Below, one piece after another: positions 1-13,855 of a stretch of DNA of 64,000 bases. The notes beneath the pieces are model-generated. The model saw only the letters and a list, made by a program, of their open reading frames with translations, was not told the origin of the DNA and did no database searches. The stretch's first letter is position 1; each line of letters begins with the position of its first letter. The translations under genes and the position numbers were made by a program. Source of the DNA: Trichopria drosophilae (taxonomy: Eukaryota > Arthropoda > Insecta > Hymenoptera > Diapriidae); NCBI GenBank assembly GCA_030407085.1, contig CM059587.1:76869001-76933000 (forward strand), written 5' to 3'.

Positions 1-1970
1 TGACGTTAACATTTCATTTGACTAATGTTAAAATTATTGTAATTCATTTTCCTTATCCATCATTAATTATTTACTTAAAACATGACGGAATTCACGTAAA
101 ACTCTCAAAATATTTTGACTGATTTTTTGAAATGTCACCTTTTCGATTGTCGGTATTTCGACCCGTACCCGCATATTTTAGATTTTACATTTTAAAAGTG
201 ATCATTAATTATACTTATCTATAAAGATATCTTTATTTTTAAGGAGAAGGAACCGAATCGGAAAAATAATATACGACATTAATTTTATACATTTTTGGAC
301 GATCTTTGGAGTAAAAATATTTATTTTCATATATGTAAATAAATTGAGGGAAAAAATGTAACTTATTTTTTTAAATCACTTTTTTTTTAATGTTCGTACT
401 CTCTAAATATACAGAAAAATAGCTATTTCAAGTAAGTAACTATCAATATACGCAGAACTCTGGTATAAGCAACTAAGACACGAAAAAATAAGTTCACAAC
501 TAAATAAATAAATAAATGTAACTGAGGCAATAAATTCACGTCTAGCGCAATAAATTAGCCAGTTTTTATATGTACAATTTTAGAATCACCTACTATTGAA
601 TTATAAATAAAACATATATTTCGCACTTTTACACAAAAAACAATTTTATAGTATAGTATATATTATTATTTGTCATTACTTTCATCCATTAAACAATATT
701 TTTGAACAATTTTGTATCAAATTAATATATAACTATTTTCTTATATGTTTCTTTATAATTTAGTATTTTTTCTGTCGCCTCTTTGCCTGCTGTATTAGTT
801 TCGAACCATTCTCAGCAATAAGAATATATTTTACATGCAATACTTACACCGCCAATGTGCCCCACGCAAAACCCGCTATCCTGCCCCATCCGGAGTTTAT
901 AAGTTAAAACTTAATTTTCGTAATGATATATACAAATATTACAATACTTCTCACAGTGGTTTTGTGCAGTGAAAGTATAGAAAGCTAAATGTATAAATAC
1001 TTATTCTGATATCGATCGCAACACGGAAAAAAACGCTTATCTAATCGAAAATAAATAGGTACAATTCGTATGCCAAATCAATCAATCCGAACTATAACCA
1101 AATTTAGTTCGATAAACAAGGCGTTACTATGGAAACACGGTGAAGCTGGGCACAATGAATATACTATATGATGGATAAAATTTTCTAATTTGCAGTTAAT
1201 TTGCCAATTAACCCCAGTCTCCCCTACTAGAGGTTGGTGAAGCCACTGTTAAATAATAGTAAGTATTAGTGCATAAAATTCGGAAAACAATAAGTATTTG
1301 TAAATTTCTCAACCACTTTAATTTATAATTATGTAAATAACTGCCAATTTCTATGTAATACGGTGCTCTTACTCATATAATACAACGTGTGAAAAGTTTA
1401 CAAATACTTACTTTTACTTATAAATATTAATTTAATTTTTCAGAATTGAAAAAACTACATTTTCGTATTAACTATTAACTATTAACTAATATTAAGTAAT
1501 CGTATTAACTAAACTTTCGTTCATAACAGTGTAAAAAATTAAGTGCTTAGCTTTTATAATTACTACAAACGATTATTCAGTAAAAATACTCGATCTAGTG
1601 TGCAAATGAGATAAATGCGCCAGTAGTCAAAGTCGTATGTGTCAGACGACGATTCCTGCAGTATTTTTATTCTTTGTGAATGAAATAGTAGTTCTTAGTG
1701 TTGACCAGTGAAATAGTGTTTACCATAAAAACATATGTATTTTTCTCATACCCTAAACTTGCTGTTTTTTTGTGTGTTATCCGCGGATGTCTGGATGTGA
1801 AAATCGCAATAGGTAACCACATCACTACTCTTTCAATTTTAAACAGTATTTGAAAATAGTGGTTCCACTTTCATTGTTTTACTCAGAGTATGATTGTTTA
1901 AAGAGTCTGAATGTTACGTAGTCTTTTTTTGCATATCACTTAGTCTTAAAGGAGGCTCATGGGTATAGGT
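1..1970. other. Gene-free AT-rich sequence
   Basis: No coding exon, RNA gene or clear repeat recognised on either strand. There is one weak inverted pair between about 1030 and 1120 next to a CACGGAAAAAAA string like the ends of the element at 62778-63586, too diverged to call. Confidence 0.5.
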
Positions 1971-2360
1971 GATTTCCGCCCTCGAATTTGATTTTCGCCC
2001 TGATTTTCGTACCTCCGAAACTGGTAAATTCGGTTTGAGTATAATGAGAGCTAATACTTAATGTCAAATCCGAGTGTTTTATCGCTTGGGAAAGTTTACA
2101 ATCGCATTGAATAGAAGATTTTACACTGAAAAAAGCAGTAATATAAGTAGTAATAGTCCGCAGTCTGTTGTTGGCAGTATAAACAGACTGTTACTACTTA
2201 GATTACTATATTTTTCAATGCATTATCTGTGACTTCAACAACAATTTTTTTAACTTTCTCATATGATAAAACACTCGAATTTGGTATTAGGTGTTACCTC
2301 TCATAATGCTCTATCGGAATTGAGCAGTTTCGGAGGTTCCATCTCGGGGGACAAAAACCA
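1971..2360. repeat. Palindromic fold-back element (MITE-like)
   Basis: The left arm (about 2007-2095, containing ACCTCCGAAACTG and later AATCCGAGTGTTTTATC) is read back as its complement in the right arm (about 2255-2335, GATAAAACACTCGAATTTGG then CAGTTTCGGAGGTT). The centre at about 2158-2190 is a shorter hairpin with CAGTCTG/CAGACTG. No coding capacity. Arms are diverged, so the insertion is old. No target duplication could be fixed. Confidence 0.7.
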
Positions 2361-5300
2361 CTGATAAATTGTTTTAATAATAATGTTTTAATTAATCATC
2401 CGAATCTCCCATCCGTACCCACAGAACTTTAATGTAAGTAAACTTTTTGTCAGAGATGAGAAAAACATTTTTATTGCCTTCAAGAAAAGATGTGTCATAA
2501 TATAATCATCAATACGATAAAAATGATAAAATATTGTGATTTAAATAACTGCATATCTTACAATTTAATTTTTAGTTTAAATAAAAACAACATCACTAGA
2601 AAATCTATTTTGGTACAGCGCGATAATCATAAGAAAAAATGAATTAATTACAAGAGACAAGAAGTTTTTACACGTCCGAAGTAGTGAAAACTCGCTCGGG
2701 TCGGACATAACTAATACGCCCATTCATCGAACTTTCGTCGTGAATAAGAAGCTAATGAGTCGGGAAAGAAATTAATTCCGATAAACTTGAAAGTTTGCCG
2801 TTTGATATTCAGCAAATCCGATGAGACGTTCTGGAAAGCTCCTGCATCGCAGTAACGGATCATGAGATAAGAAATGTATGGCTAAATTATTCCTTTTCTC
2901 GTATAGTCTTTCATACAGTTATCTGATTTGTAATTTCGTTTTCCTTGTCAAGATTCCTTTAAACGTCAGATAGCTGTGAGTAAAGTTGCTTTTGCATACT
3001 TGAACTGTACTTCCTTTTTTTAATTGAAATGTGCATACATCCTTAGAAAATATTTTTTTGCAACTTTGGATTTTAACGAAACCAAATCGATTTTCTACCA
3101 TTCAACATCAATTTTATCAGTTTCTTCAAATTTATTCAATTAATCACACAATCCCATAATAAGACAGGCGCTCTTGGTCAACAATATTATGGAGAACATA
3201 GTAGAATTCACTATACTGCATCTCTTTTAACTTTTTAATCAGTTTTTTTTTGTAGAAGCATAATTTCCTCACGAACCACAATTTCTGTCATCAAAATCAT
3301 GTTCACAAATCATATCACGGTACAACAAAATACATCAGATTATCATGGTCTCAACTTTACTTTAATCGTGTGCTTTTTTTTATAAGCCTTGAACACTAAA
3401 AAAACGTAATTTTGAACGGTTTTTGAGGTTATCTCTGAAATTAGCCCCCTAACCCCTATTTTTTATTGCAATTTGGTGTTCAGCGGTTCAAAATATGTCG
3501 GAATAGTGGAGCACGTCACACTTTTTTTGTGGGCCTATTTAATTTATAACTTTGAAGAAACTTTTTCAATCAACTGGTATTCCGATAATTACACTGGTCA
3601 ACAAATTTGAGACAATTTAATGTTACGGAGATCAAAATCCGCTCTCCAAATTTTGGTCGGCAGCGCGGAGGAAATGAGCAGTAGTAACAGGTATTTTAGG
3701 TGAGACAACATTTTGCGCATAAAAACAAATGCCCATCTAAGAAAATAATTTTTTACCAAGTCGTATAACAATTTTCTTTTCGTGAAATAGAAGTTATAAG
3801 CTTCATTCTAAGCTATCGTTGAAGCTTTTGTCGTGTTTCTATTGAAAGATATACTTCCTCGAACAATGGAGAAAATGTTTTTAGCACCTTTATCCCCATA
3901 TTACGTGAAAACAAGAGCTAATAAAAAATGTTCACTATCGGATTCGGATTCAGCGACCCAAAATTAACAAAGATTAGCTATTTTTATCTCGGTAGGATTT
4001 TTGTGTTGACCAATGTTATTGAAAAAGATTTTCTCTTTTTGTTTCAAGAAGAATTAAGTGGTCAATTACAACACGCATTCTCGGTCCCGCTTTGTAATAA
4101 ATGACAAGTTTCAATGGGATGTTGTTTATTTTTTTATATAATGATCTTCATCAACATTATTTTGTAAAGTAATTACATTTTTTTGACAAAATAATATTTA
4201 TTGCGGTGTATTTTATCTGCAAAAGTAAGAAATTATGTTCAAGTGTGTAAAATTAATACGTGAAATTGTGATTTCTATGAAAAATAAGAATGATTATGAT
4301 CTGTGTATTTATGAAATGATGATTGAATATTTACAACGTTTATAATGATTAAAAAATCTTCTAGGAATCATTGTAGATGATAACCACATGTCAACAACAT
4401 TTGAAATATGATTATAAATAAATCATGCATAATATAAAAATTAATGATCCCCATCAATCTCAATTTCTTAAAGTGATAATTGAGCCACTTTGCTAAAAGT
4501 GACTTTTTCACTACTTCTAAATTGGAAATTTTCATGGTTAATAATATGTTTATATCTGCAATTAATATAATTTCATGTTAGTTTTAAGTGAAACGTTTTA
4601 TTTAAAAACCGATTAAGAAATAAAGTATGCGTTACAAACGGTTTCTTCCATTTGAAAGCATACAAATTTTCATTCTTGATATATAATTTCCAAAAATGCT
4701 TTTGAAATGAACTTGTCCCATTCTAGAAATATTTACAATTATCGGTCAAATAATTTTGCAATAAATAACGATGCACTAAAAATTTAAAGTCGCGTATTTC
4801 ACATTTTACGATGCTTATAATCATGAAAGATTTTCCGCGGAAATAGGATTTTGTAAAAAAAAAATGTTTTTCAGGAATATTACGATGTCAAGCCATAAAA
4901 TTCTACTTTTCTACTTTAAGTAAAAGTGTTCGCACGCTATTCGAGATAATCTAATAGTAGAGCGTTTTCCGCGTTTTAACGGGATCTTATGGAAAGCTGG
5001 ATGCTAGAGGGGTTTGAAGCTACCAAACACTGCCGACTTTCCGCAGCAGGTAGAAGCTTGGGTAAACAGTTTTCCAGACAACGAAAAGTTATATCTCCAA
5101 CCTGATTCATCTTTCGCAGAATAGATAATTTACGTTCTTTTAATTAACAAATAAAGTTTAAGGTACAACTTGGCTATATTCATTTTAAAATTGAATTATA
5201 AAGATAAAAATATTTATTTTCTTAATTTTAATACTGCATAACTATAATCTACGTAATTGTTATCCATCTGGAATATTTAGAGAATATTTACAACGTCTGA

Positions 5301-7231
5301 AAAACAATATTAACCTTATGTATATTAAAAAAAAAAAAAAAATTATTAAGATATTATGAAAATGGATAACATTTTTTCCCAAAAAGTTTCTTTAGCATAC
5401 TATTGGTAATCCGACGTTGCATGTTGCGTTGCTGATCAGATTTTCCAAATTGAAAATGACTACTTCAAAATAAGGCGCACCATCGGTAAAATTTTAAATT
5501 ACGCAAACGCATATGTCTAAATCGCATTGTTTTCCATTTAAATCTAGAGAAAATACATTTTCTGGGATGATAATAATAGAGATAGTAGCCTTCACTTTGA
5601 AGCCGTCATTTGGAATTGTGAAAATCTGATAAAAAGATTATCTGCAATAAAAAAAAATATTCAGACATTGAAAATTACAACAATCGATGTGTATTTTATA
5701 TTTCTGGTGATTTTGGGTCGCTAAAAAATGATTATTGAAAATTACATCAAATATCTGACATATTTGATTATATGAATTATTTATTAGTGTATTAATAATA
5801 TGTTATTTAAATTACGAAATTTAATAATGATATGTGGCCACCAAATTTTTGTCAATGATTTGAGTCTTAGTTAAAGTGTTTCATTAAGTATAAAATTTCG
5901 TCTGAATATCTTTTTACGTATCTGTACTAAAAAGAAATTGTAAAAATTTCCTTTTCATATGCTCTGTTCAGTCCGGGGTATTTAACGGTTAATAATGAGT
6001 TTAAAAAACAACACAAAAATTGCATATTGTAAAATCTTAATAAGAAGTTAATCCGCATTTAGAAAAAAGAATAATAAGTTCTGGATAAAAAAATTAAAGA
6101 AAAACGAACAGATAATTTAAAAAAGAAAAGCAAAGACCGATAAAATTTAGAACTCGATAAAAAACTTAAATAAAAGTAAAAAAGAAAATACGACCTTACT
6201 TCTGAAAACGAAATTAAAAGAGAACACATGAAGGCACTTAATCAAAGTAGATTTAAAGTTTCGAGTAAGCTTTGTGTTACCAAACTCTCAACAATAAATA
6301 GGAAGTAATTTTCTTCGAAATACTCTATATAATTAAATCTTATTAACTGCAAGAAAACGCTGGTTACTTTTCTAATGTAATTATTATTGCAATGATAAAA
6401 GCTATTCAAAATCTCATCATAAGATATGTTAATTCCTGAAATATATATTGATGTTTAAAAAATTTATATAAAATAAAAATGTAATAATATTTTGAAGACA
6501 GAATATTAAAAAAAAAAAAGAAAAAATATCTACAATATTGCAGTATTGAAATCACCAAAAATAATATGAAACAATGACGATAATTGAAGTAATTTGATAA
6601 TGTGAATTCGTGAAATATTCTATTTTTTAAAATATCCATTTCAAAGAATCAGAATGCTGCTAAAAAATCTAAATAGAATGCGTTGCATATAACATTAAAA
6701 AATGTTACTTTAAAAACAAATTATTATATGGTGAGTTTCTATTTCCTTCCAGAATTTATAAATAAATTTATTTATATTATTGCTGTTTAATAATTAAAAA
6801 AAAATACTTTAGTGCTCCTTATAAGTTATCTAGTTTGCACATTTATTTACTATTTTCTTCGTGTTTTACTTCATTTTACACTTCTGTGAAAATTAATTAT
6901 AACTTTTAGTTTAATTTTGAAGAGAAATAAACACAGATTTTTAAACATCAGTATTTTCATCAGATGAAAATTAAACTAGCTAACCGTCAGAAATAAATTA
7001 AATTTTGTTAAAATTGAGATTTGGTCCTAGTAAAAACTAAGGTAGACAATTTTTAATTCAAAGCTAGGGGTCAGTTAATATGGATCATAATTTTCCAGAA
7101 TTTTTTTAACTAAAAATTAAACATTAAAAACGAATTTTCACGAAGACGTATATTCAAAAATGAATATTTCCACGAGAAACCCCGTGAAAAACACTATAAA
7201 GTCTTATATATTTCCAAAATGTTTTGCGATT
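2361..7231. other. Gene-free AT-rich sequence
   Basis: No supported gene. 2640-2880 is less AT-rich and free of visible repeats, which is how conserved non-coding DNA can look, but this is only an impression from composition. A weak inverted pair around TGGTCAACA occurs at 3590-3610 and 4010-4040. A poly-A run lies near 5329-5342. The open frames here are short and unrecognised. Confidence 0.45.
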
Positions 7232-7850
7232 ACACAGGACCAAAAAAAATTGTTTCGAGATCACTTGAATGAAATATAGTGGATCTTATAGAGTTTTGGC
7301 GGTTGAAAATGAATCCGTTATTCGATTTGGTTCATCACATCAGGATTTTAAGATATTTGAACCGAAAAATATTCAAAAATATACTTTTTGACAATTCAAG
7401 GTTAGGATATGTAAAAAATCTGAAACGATGAGTTAACTTGGATAAAAAATTCGCTTTCAGCGATCAAAAATCTGTAAGATCTTCCACTTCTGAAACAAAT
7501 TGTGTCAAAAAAGATGAATTTTTTCAGTGATTAATTACACAGGACCGCAAAACAATTTTTTGGGGGAGGTAACTTGAATAGAAGGCACTGAATCTTATAG
7601 ATTTTTAGTCGCTGAAAATAAATTGGTTGTCCAATTTGACCCGTGACGTCAGAGATATTTCATATATCCTAACCTAACCTTAATTTGCCAAAAAGTATAT
7701 TTTTGAATATTTTTCGGATCAGATATCTTAAAATCCTGACGTGATGAACCAAATAGAATAAGGGATTCGTTTTCAGACGCCAAAAATCTATAAGATCCAC
7801 TATTTCTGATTCAAGTGATATCGAAACAAATTTTTTTTGTGGCCCTGTGT
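7232..7850. mobile_element. Inverted-repeat element with ACACAGG ends
   Basis: About 190 bp of left arm starting ACACAGGACCAAAAAAAATT (7232) is complemented by the right arm ending at ACACAGGGCCAC read on the minus strand (7850). Both arms contain a block for ATCACTTGAAT, then TTCATCACATCAGG-type sequence, then TAACCTAACC/GGTTAGG at the inner ends. A third partial copy of the arm in direct orientation begins at about 7540 within the loop. Non-autonomous; no coding sequence. Confidence 0.75.
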
Positions 7851-8335
7851 TCTCAGTATCAATAGGAAAATAACAAATAAAGACATTACTAAAAATCGGC
7901 ATAAATAAAAAAAGTAATACCGATATAACAATTTTTTGTTATGTAAAAATATGTCAACAAAAGTGACTCTTTTTACGTGGAATGTCCCATATGGAAAACA
8001 CATACATACGTGCATACATATACATACATACATATATTTGCATTCCACATATAATAAATTTTCTCCATCGAAGGAAAGATAAAAACTAAATATAAATTAC
8101 TTTCTATAAAATATAAATGTAAACAATAAAAAATACCTGTTTCGTGTAAAGACCAAGATAAACATTAAACAACAAATCGAATTAAATAATGTAGCAAAAG
8201 ATTGTAGTAAAAAAAGATTCTTTAACAAAAGACCAACAATTATATTGTTACGGGAAATAAATTTTTCGGTAGTCACCTGCTAAGATGCCAATATTTTATT
8301 ACAAACCATGATTTGTCGTTTGACTAGATAGTATT
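7851..8335. other. Gene-free stretch with CATA microsatellite
   Basis: A degenerate (CATA)n microsatellite lies at about 7999-8037. The remainder is AT-rich sequence downstream of the MNS1-like gene; nothing else seen. Confidence 0.6.
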
Positions 8336-8341
8336 TTTATT
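8336..8341 (-). promoter_or_regulatory. Candidate polyadenylation signal of MNS1-like gene
   Basis: AATAAA on the minus strand, 60 bases beyond the stop codon at 8401-8403. Further AATAAA copies at 8295-8300 and overlapping the stop (8400-8405) are alternatives. Confidence 0.5.
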
Positions 8342-8400
8342 AAATAGTCTATTTTTAAAATGCATAAAAATTCATTACAAAAATGATATAATTTGATGTT

Positions 8401-11400
8401 TTATTTCTCCAATCCGCAGGTCGGATCATATTCTCGAAGCATATTATTTCTTTCTATCTGTATTTCCAATCTCTCAGCTGCAATCTGCTCTTCCTCTTTT
8501 CTAGCAAGTACCTGTCGTCTTAGCACGTCCTTTGCATGGAGGATAGCATTGTCCTCAATCGCAGCTCTTAAATCCTCTCCATAACGGATACCTGATGTAA
8601 TACAAAAATATTACAATATCGCAACAATATTAGGATTGTTAACGCTTTTAATATTATTTTTAATGATATATTTACAATAAGTAATTTTTAGTAAATTATC
8701 TCATGCCAACACAATTAAGGTGTAATTTATTGTTATTATCTTTTCGTTAATAAATTGTTCAACATTTTTTAATTTTGAACTGAACGCGATTTCGCAACAC
8801 AAAAATAAATATTCTATTTTCTTAAAATCGATAAATAATTTTAAATGTAGAATCGAAAAATAAACAGTAATCTTTAAGAAATACTTGAGGTGATATTTTC
8901 ATTTTGTAATATGTGTAAGGAGCAGGAAGTAAATTTTATTTCATTCTGAAATGCAGTTTTTTCAGAGTTCACGCTAAAAATGCCCGTAAAAGATAAAATA
9001 TTTAGTTTTTAAACCTTAAACGAAAAGAATACATAATGCCAATTATTCTAAAAATTTATTGATATAATTACTGATTGATTTAATATTTGTTTAAAAAAGT
9101 ATACGTATGACCTATTAAGGTTATGGGAAGTAAGTGGAAACGGACGAGTTTAGTCAGACCGTGAAACTTTTTTCAATTGCTCTCTGATTTTGTTTTTCAA
9201 AATCTGCACATATTTTAGTGGTGTTTTCAATTTTGAAAAATCTACAGAAAGAAGTATAACTTAAGTAACTAACGTAAACGTTTTCAAATGAGAGGCAATC
9301 CTATTATTTGCGTATTTTATTACTGCGGAAAGAATTACAATTGAATCAATAAAGAACATCTTTATTGGCAAAAATTATTCAGCAAACAAAAACAAATGAA
9401 AAACTGAACCACCTAATAAATTCCATTTTTTCACGTTAACGTTTCTAAAGGTGACAAATTTTCAAAATGTAGTTTAAAAAACGTTTTGTGTACATGGTAA
9501 CTGAAATCCATTTTTATATTCAGTTGATAGTTTGTTAAAAGTAATGAAAAGTTTTGGGGATTATAAAGAAAAAATCTATTGCTACCACTATCGTAAAGAT
9601 TGAACAAATGTTTTCCAACAAATCAAAATTATTCTATATTGTGCAGACATGTTTTTAATTCAAAAATAGAAATGTCGAAAAAAATGATTATTACAAAAAA
9701 TGCGTTTAAGTAAACACTACAATTCAAAAGATGTACATCGTTGAACATTTTTTATTCCTTATATTCCTTATACGTTTTTTATGAAAGTGCATTTTTAAAC
9801 GACATTTTGAATTATAATTTCACTAGAAAAACTGCTTATTAGTACAGATTTGAAATACAAAAATATTTCGAAGAGGATTCATACTACGGAATTCAGAAAA
9901 AGCAAAAGCGAAACCTATAAGAAATGTACTTTAAATTGATATTAGACTTCAATTTCATAAAAAAAAAAAAGACAGAATACAAAATTTTTGTTAAGATAAG
10001 TAGTAATGGTTTTATTAAAAATGTAAAGTAGTAACTGAAAGTCGAAATTTTGAAACAAAGAAAATTTTGAATGGATTACATCAGTAGTATAACGTCTTAA
10101 TTTCTTTAACATTAAATACAATGAATATCTTACCTTTTTTCCTTCGAGCTATTTGCTTATCTGTTTCAGCTTTATTTGCAGCTTCTATACGATCTTTAAG
10201 ACGTTTTGCATATTCATCCTCTTCTTCCTTTTCTTTCTGAATCTTATCTCTTTTTAGCTCATGAGATTCTCTCATCGCCTGTTTCGTATAAATTGACCAT
10301 TTCCTTTCATTTTCAGCCTCTTTCCTATCTCTTTCTCGAAATTTTTTTTCGACTTCCAGTACACAGGCATCTTTAAAAAGACTATCCAAATTTTTTCTAC
10401 TATTTTCCTTTCGGACAAGTTCTTTTGCTAATGCCTCTGCAGCGATATCCTTTTGTTTTTGCAGTCGTAGTGCCTCTTCAATTCTTTGTTTTTCTTTGCA
10501 CTCTTTCTCGTAATTTGCCTGAGCAATTCGCTTTTCTTCTTCTATAATCACCCTTTTTTCTTCAGCTTTCCACATTTCACGGGCTGATATAAACATTTTG
10601 GCCTCTGCTTGTATCCCTGCGACAGTTTCGGCTTTTAGCTTCGAGACCTTTTTCTCTTCTTCACGTAATACATCTTCGGCTTCGTCGATGAGCTATAACA
10701 ACTCTTAACTATTTCAATAAATCGTTTATTCTCTATTGTCTATTTAGCAAAAGTTAAAATTGAAATGCTAAACTTTTTTGTCCTATCCATTGAAAATTTC
10801 TTTGAAAAGTTTCTGGACGATCTAACTAACAAACTTTGAGCTTTTCTAAAAACTTGCTAAGAACAAAATGTACTTAGGATTTCATCGAGTAATATTCTAC
10901 CATTTTTCTAGATTTTGTAAACGATAATTTGAGAAATTTTTTATTTCAATAATTTAAAAAAATTCAAATATTTACGAAAAATTTTAAACAATTTTAAACA
11001 AATTTAAACAAAAAATGTTAATCATTGTTATTTGCATTTTCCTCCAAATATTCATAATTTTCGAGAAAGGGAATTTCAAATAATGTAGGTTAGGATTTTT
11101 TTTCGCAAATAATGAACTCAAAAAAATAAAAAAAAAACGAAAAATGCTTAGAATTCATGAAAGAATGTATCAACATTTTTTCAGGATTTTTCGTAAATTT
11201 TTGAAATATTTAAAGAAAAAATATGAAATAAATTTCGCTAAAATAACCTGAAAATTTTCAGAATATTCCCCAATGAATTCTAAGAACATTTCGTTTCTAG
11301 CATTGTTTAAAAATGAAACATTCATCGGCGACGCCCTTTTTCAGGTCGTTAAAATAAAGTAGGGAAAAAAAATAAAAATTGTTCTTAAAATTCAAATATT

Positions 11401-12559
11401 TTCTTCACTTGTTCTCACAGTTTTAATATTAGATTCTAGTAGTTGAAAATAAAAATTGTTTCCAAATTTCAAATAAAATTTTTTGTAAATTTTGTACAAG
11501 ATTGGAATTTCTAACGACTAAACCTCAATTTTGACCAAACAGTCTTAACGTAATTTTTAACGTAAAATAATGTTCCAAAACCTCTAAAAACCTACAAGAA
11601 ATATCTGCCAACCTTTTGATCCCGAATCTTTTCTTCTGCTTTGGCCATTCGCTTCCACTCATTACAAATTATCTGATTCTGTTGGTCTCGCCTATACTGA
11701 ATTTTTCTCCTGAAATTCTCGCAAGCTGCCCTCCCCTCCATATTGTTGCTTGCATTCCATGTTTCAATATCTCGTTGATACTGAAGCTCTCGAAGCTTTT
11801 CTTCTGATTTGGCAGCTTCCTTCTCCAAAACTTGCTGTCGTTGGATTTCTGCAACGCTGTTTGCCAGTAATTGAGATTCGAGCTTTCTCAATTCAGGCGA
11901 ATTAATTCGCAAAAATTGACGTCGTTTCTCCTTTAAAATTTCTTCATCTGCAAACGAAAAACAAAATTTTGATTTTTAGCAAAAAACCATGCGGTTTTTC
12001 ACACGTTTCTAAAAATCTTGAAAAATTATTGATTACTATTATTACAATTATTTTTTTGCATAATAACTTTTGATAAATATCAGTCGATTCCAAAACAAAT
12101 ATATAAAATTCTTCTGAATTATTTTTAATATTTTTTGGGTTTTCAAACATTTACGCGTTACCCATAACCCTAAATTACTCATAGATTCAAATAAAGTCAG
12201 AAGTTTAATAAAAACGTGAATTCAAAAAAAAAGAATTATTTAAAAACTATTGGATCTTTAAAGTTAAACATTTTCTAAAACTCACTTTTTAATTGTAAAA
12301 CATTTTTGGCAAATTGTTGCTCAATATCTTCTCGTAACCTAGCATCCCTGTGCTTTTTCTCATCTCCAGTTTCCAGTTCTTCATTTTGTCGAATTTCATT
12401 CTGCTCAGTATCTAAGAGCCTCCGCCAATCATTTTCCACTCCTTTTCTTACCAATGCATTTTGCCTTTTCCGTAGATACAACGCTCTGCCGTTGGAGTTT
12501 ACGTCTTTGATGTTTTTCTCTAATGTCGCTTCTTTTTTAAAATACGCCGAAGCAGCCAT
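8401..12559 (-). CDS. MNS1: MNS1-like TPH-domain coiled-coil axonemal protein
   Basis: Four exons, 12286-12559, 11613-11947, 10134-10692 and 8401-8591, give 452 residues; every intron is GT-AG and phases (1, 0, 1) join in frame. Start ATG at 12557-12559, stop TAA at 8401-8403. The protein is almost entirely charged alpha-helix with Glu/Lys/Arg repeats, as in the trichohyalin-plectin-homology (TPH) family. Diagnostic similarity to MNS1 is the order RRLLDTEQNE (near residue 46) followed by RINSPELRKLESQL (near 105), which parallels the RLLxxEQxE and ENSxELRELEKKL blocks of vertebrate MNS1. Family knowledge: MNS1 is a microtubule inner protein of cilia and sperm flagella, 495 residues in human, so this copy is slightly short. 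Introns are 338, 920 and 1542 bp; the 920-bp one holds a repeat (10700-11480), the others show nothing. CFAP53 and other TPH proteins are the alternatives. Confidence 0.75.
10700..11480. repeat. Diverged fold-back repeat in MNS1-like intron 2
   Basis: Inside the intron, GCTAAGAACAAAATGTACTT (about 10857) is mirrored by a block whose minus strand reads GAAATGTTCTTAGAATTCAT (about 11273-11292). The right part, from about 11325 (GACGCCCTTTTTCAGG) to 11450, matches 18645-18750 of the large element at 17550-19050 base for base over many stretches (TTCTTAAAATT, then TATTTT, CACTTGTTCTCA against CACCTTTGTTCAGA). It is therefore an old relative of that element. No effect on splicing is visible. Confidence 0.6.
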
Positions 12560-13855
12560 CCTTTAATTTTGACGAAATTAAATCCTCGCCTCACAACAAT
12601 CTCGACCTCTCCTTCGTCTCGTCTTTTCATTTATGAATTCGTCGCTTCAATTGTCGTTAATTTATATTTCTGCTATGAGCAACATAACCACAAAAGCAGG
12701 AAGCAATACATGAAAAGCATACTTCACTTAATTACAAAATTATTTTTGAATTTGTCTACGTGACGATATTTTCATAAATGTTTATATTTTCTTAATTCTG
12801 ATACCAATCATTCTTAATAATAAATTACACATCAAATCAGGAGATAAATTTAAAATATCTTTTCATTTTTGGATATACTTTGAAATACAGAAATTCCAAT
12901 AAAGAGTAATTAAAACGATTCCTTCTGACGTGCAAAAGCTATTGTTGATCTAAAATATTGAATTCACTATTATTAACTTGAAACACATTAAAATCTATAA
13001 ATATAATACTGAAATTAGAATGGGTAATTTATTGTTTTGGAATGTTGAAGCCGAAAACAAATTAGAAACAGAAATAAACAGATCTTAATCAACTAAACAT
13101 AGAAATTGATCTAAATTAATGACCATTTGTAACAAGTATGTAAATACAATTAATAAAATAAAATTAGTACTTAATAGCAATCTATTTCCAATAAACCACA
13201 ATGGATATTAGAAACTAATTCCAGTACTAACTAACAGTGATTAATATTGCCATAATTTCTTATGTCACAGTTAGTTTTTAGGAACAGTAGTAAATAAATA
13301 CATTGTTCATTCTTTACAAATAACAATTTATTTCAGTTTCGCAATATTCTAAGAATTATTTTATTAATTATTCTTTTTTTCAGCTCTTTAACGCTCAAAT
13401 ATACAAAATTTCGTCATAAAGATTGGCACTTTATTTTAGCAATTAAACTCTAAGAGAAAAATCTTATACTAGTAATTTCTAATTGATGAAGAACTTTTTT
13501 ATTTTGTCAGATTTTTCAAAAACCAAAAAGTAGTTTCAAAAATTGTAAAAGACTTACAAAATTATGAAAGTTTACGCTATCATTTTGTCCATTTGGATGT
13601 CGTATTGAATTTATGTGCTAACATTAAGATCATTAGAGTCATAACTTTTCAGTTTTACAAAAAATTATACAATTTTAAGGTTATATTTGACAAAAATGGA
13701 TTGAAAAACCGTGTTTTTTTAAAATGAAAAATTCATCGGATTTTTTAAACGGTTTACATTTTAAATCTTACCAATCGAATGAACCTTCCCAAAAATAGTT
13801 GGTAAAACTAATATTTTCCTCAGTTTTGTCTTAATTGACGTTACATTAACTTTAA
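12560..13855. other. Upstream of MNS1-like gene; no gene seen
   Basis: This contains the 5' flank of the MNS1-like gene (transcribed leftwards). No TATA box at a convincing distance. AT-rich with no recognisable repeat family up to the fold-back element at 13856. Confidence 0.5.

Noticed and set aside
12306..12566. 86-codon plus-strand frame opposite the first MNS1-like exon
   Set aside because: Antisense shadow of the glutamate- and lysine-rich coiled-coil exon.
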